14,549 bases of DNA. Source: Phocaeicola_A sp963652075 (GTDB taxonomy: Bacteria; Bacteroidota; Bacteroidia; Bacteroidales; Bacteroidaceae). Under the pieces are notes generated by a model, which was not told the origin of the DNA, did no database searches, and was given only the letters and a program-made list of their open reading frames with translations. The DNA lies in assembly GCA_963652075.1 (NCBI GenBank), contig CAVJRQ010000079.1, positions 1 to 14,549 of the forward strand, in the 5' to 3' direction. Both the position numbers and the translations under genes were made by a program. Every line of letters begins with the position of its first letter. Position 1 is the first letter of the stretch. Shown here one piece after another: positions 14,434 to 14,549 of this stretch.

Positions 14434-14465
14434 CAAAGGTAGGCATTTATTATTTCTATAACAAA
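14434..14465 (-). promoter_or_regulatory. Promoter of MATE transporter gene
   Basis: On the minus strand, TTTG (14465-14462), a 20-bp spacer and TACCTTTG (14441-14434) are a complete match to the Bacteroidota promoter TTTG-N19-21-TAnnTTTG. Transcription should start near 14427, leaving a leader of about 75 nt before the ATG at 14353. The AT-rich bases from here to the window end hold no recognised gene. Confidence 0.72.
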
Positions 14466-14549
14466 TGCCTTTCGCCAAGTTTTTTCAATCATATCACGGC
14501 TCTTTCATTTAAAAAGGCTTGTTTTTTCCAAAAAACATTATACAGGCAT

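Noticed and set aside
14354..14446. Longer MATE N-terminus starting at 14446
   Set aside because: A full consensus promoter covers 14434-14465, so the longer start would lie upstream of transcription. The family start is near MRTEELKDS.
14521..14536. Inverted repeat GTTTTTTCC/AAAAAAC near the right edge
   Set aside because: Seven-base A/T arms in AT-rich intergenic DNA arise easily by chance, and the window ends before any context is visible.

Overview
The window looks like a chromosomal segment from a Bacteroidales bacterium, probably Bacteroidaceae. Three observations support this. Gene after gene is preceded by the Bacteroidota-type -7 element TAnnTTTG, twice with a TTTG -33 element at 20-bp spacing. 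Start codons sit behind A-rich leaders rather than strong Shine-Dalgarno sites. The protein types (split 5'-nucleotidase, 55-aa two-cluster ferredoxin, long QueA, long urocanase, separate FtcD and FchA, cupin-carboxymuconolactone decarboxylase) also fit the phylum. Base composition looks GC-rich for a Bacteroides, so I do not name a species.

Left part (1-4078). Tandem 22-bp units containing palindromes run off the left edge. They are followed by a terminator and rplS (ribosomal protein L19) on the minus strand, which has a good promoter and a foldable leader. Divergent from rplS are two secreted or membrane-anchored proteins that together make a 5'-nucleotidase/UshA enzyme, with the C-terminal-domain gene first and the metallophosphatase-domain gene second. 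Then come a small 2[4Fe-4S] ferredoxin with its own promoter and terminator, and queA (queuosine tRNA modification).

Centre (4222-10626). Five genes in the same direction, hutU-ftcD-hutI-fchA-hutH, encode a complete histidine-to-glutamate pathway. HutH deaminates histidine to urocanate, HutU hydrates it, HutI opens the ring to formiminoglutamate, FtcD moves the formimino group to tetrahydrofolate, and FchA converts that to methenyl-THF plus ammonia. One promoter precedes hutU, a stem-loop without a clear U-tract separates hutU from ftcD, and a strong terminator follows hutH. No histidine transporter or hut regulator is present in the window.

Right part (10627-14549). A minus-strand secreted carboxymuconolactone decarboxylase/cupin protein is divergent from a plus-strand flavodoxin (fldA). 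The flavodoxin converges on a minus-strand MATE-family efflux transporter across a large hairpin. Two minus-strand stretches (10651-10839 and 12793-13011) stay open and read like protein but lack a proper start, so they may be gene remnants.

No mobile element, CRISPR array, tRNA or defence system was seen. Most of the window is ordinary core metabolism. The least explained items are the left-edge palindromic repeats, the L19 leader, the two ghost reading frames, and an unusual residue in HutU.
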